64,000 bases of DNA, from the NCBI GenBank assembly GCA_020002185.1, contig CM034536.1, forward strand, positions 12,236,717 to 12,300,716, in the 5' to 3' direction. The position numbers were made by a program, and so were the translations under genes. This document shows positions 63,408-64,000 of the stretch, in pieces. The first letter of the stretch is position 1. Each line of letters begins with the position of its first letter. The notes under the pieces were generated by a model. The model ran no database searches. It was given only the letters and a program-made list of their open reading frames with translations, and was not told the origin of the DNA. The stretch comes from Paraescarpia echinospica. Lineage: Eukaryota; Annelida; Polychaeta; Sabellida; Siboglinidae.

Positions 63408-63881
63408 TTAGCACTGCCTAACGAAGTCTCTCACCTGCATAAGAATCACACCGAGTATATTCTTACCTGCTTTGTTACGCTTTGAACTCTTACCCCAATA
63501 CCCTTCCGCACTGGGTACATTCTCAATAAGTCGTGCGTCACCTGTATCCAGCAAGCGTTGCCGTAGTTTAGAGGCGCGAAACTTCACGGCTACTATAGCG
63601 CGCATCACGGCTCGACGTTGTGATAACCATGTAGCAGTTCGATCCGGTGTCCACCGAATGTTTTTACTCCAGTATTTCGCCTGTATTCCACTGCGGGCAG
63701 TCTGAATCTTTCTCGCTGTGTTCTCATCGTGAAAATGTCTGGCTTTTTTAAACTGATAGGCTGCTTCTGCACAAGAAAAGTCTTCGCCCCATATGTGTAT
63801 ATTACATGGATGGAAATTAGATAGGAAGTGTCCAGCACCCCTGAATTGTATATCCAAGCTCTTGACCGCCATATGTTTCAT
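63408..63881 (-). CDS. NADAR (YbiA/DUF1768) domain protein
   Basis: 157 residues, intact. Domain hallmarks: FRGAGHFLSNFHPC near residues 13-26, CAEAAYQFKKA with Glu39, LLDTGDARLIE in the second half, and YWG (Trp129, Gly130) ... GKN (Asn141) ... LMQVRDF at the end. It has the same organisation as the left-element protein at 1711 but is clearly diverged. The start could be residue 1 or Met4. It lies upstream of, and in the same direction as, the RPA-like gene, whereas in the left element the NADAR gene sits at the opposite end on the other strand. The substrate is unknown; ADP-ribose-modified nucleic acid or free nucleotide derivatives are possible. Confidence 0.85.
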   Translation of the reverse strand: MKHMAVKSLDIQFRGAGHFLSNFHPCNIHIWGEDFSCAEAAYQFKKARHFHDENTARKIQTARSGIQAKYWSKNIRWTPDRTATWLSQRRAVMRAIVAVKFRASKLRQRLLDTGDARLIENVPSAEGYWGKSSKRNKAGKNILGVILMQVRDFVRQC

Positions 63882-64000
63882 CGCTGACCACTCACAGAGT
63901 TCTTTTCTCCCGTCTGTATTGTTAGCGTTCTGATATGACGCATTGTCCTAGTCGCACTTCGCACATCATGCGCTCGTGCGCTTATCGCAGGGTCCTATGA

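Larger units (their letters stand above)
58497..64000. mobile_element. Second Polinton/Maverick element, partial
   Basis: Polymerase B, two unknown accessory frames, an RPA-like protein and a NADAR protein all read on the minus strand. One side is lost in the gap; the other end, with its inverted repeat, lies beyond 64000. It is a different family from the left element (polymerase and accessory proteins are clearly diverged), with lower GC and, apart from the gap edge, open frames. Integrase, capsid, ATPase and protease genes are not visible. Confidence 0.85.

Overview
The window is animal nuclear DNA. It has spliced genes with GT-AG introns, long AT-rich introns, microsatellites, and fragments of LINE, Penelope-like, Ty3/gypsy and Mutator-like elements. 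A channel gene of the DEG/ENaC family and Cys-rich exon repeats fit a metazoan, probably an aquatic invertebrate. I cannot name the phylum. There is one 1000-base run of N at 57497-58496.

The main content is two different Polinton/Maverick elements (virus-like DNA transposons). The left one is complete from end to end: 1086-18494 (17,409 bp), 329-bp terminal inverted repeats with about 7 mismatches, and a 6-bp target duplication CATGTC at 1080-1085 and 18495-18500. It sits in an intron of the channel gene. Its plus strand (1711-9108) carries a NADAR-domain protein, packaging ATPase, small virion-type proteins, a chromodomain integrase, a membrane protein, minor capsid protein, a core-like basic protein, major capsid protein and an adenain-like protease. 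Its minus strand carries protein-primed-type DNA polymerase B (9303-13256) and an accessory region (13698-15646). An Arg-rich spliced gene lies near the right end. Many genes carry in-frame stops or frameshifts, so this copy is decaying. The right element (58497 to beyond 64000) is cut by the N gap. It carries polymerase B, two unknown proteins, an RPA-like protein and another NADAR protein, all on the minus strand.

The most interesting signal is how the accessory region appears to be expressed. In both elements the RPA-like gene has a strong 5' splice site just before its OB-fold, between codons. Downstream open frames without a proper ATG each begin directly at a 3' splice site in phase 0, 18-58 bp after the stop of the preceding frame. 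This predicts one promoter and one N-terminal leader exon spliced alternatively to a series of C-terminal exons (four in the left element, two in the right), an adenovirus-like economy. Together with the NADAR protein carried by both elements, it is the best candidate for an undescribed system here.

Host regions: a DEG/ENaC-like gene (nine exons, 20-29066, plus strand) whose introns hold the left Polinton and a 51-bp minisatellite (25870-27690). Then follow a mixed transposon zone (29150-50100), a 3.4-kb array of a 46-bp repeat that arose from codons of a Penelope-like reverse transcriptase (50451-53852), and three Cys-rich repeat exons of a minus-strand gene (54904-56399).
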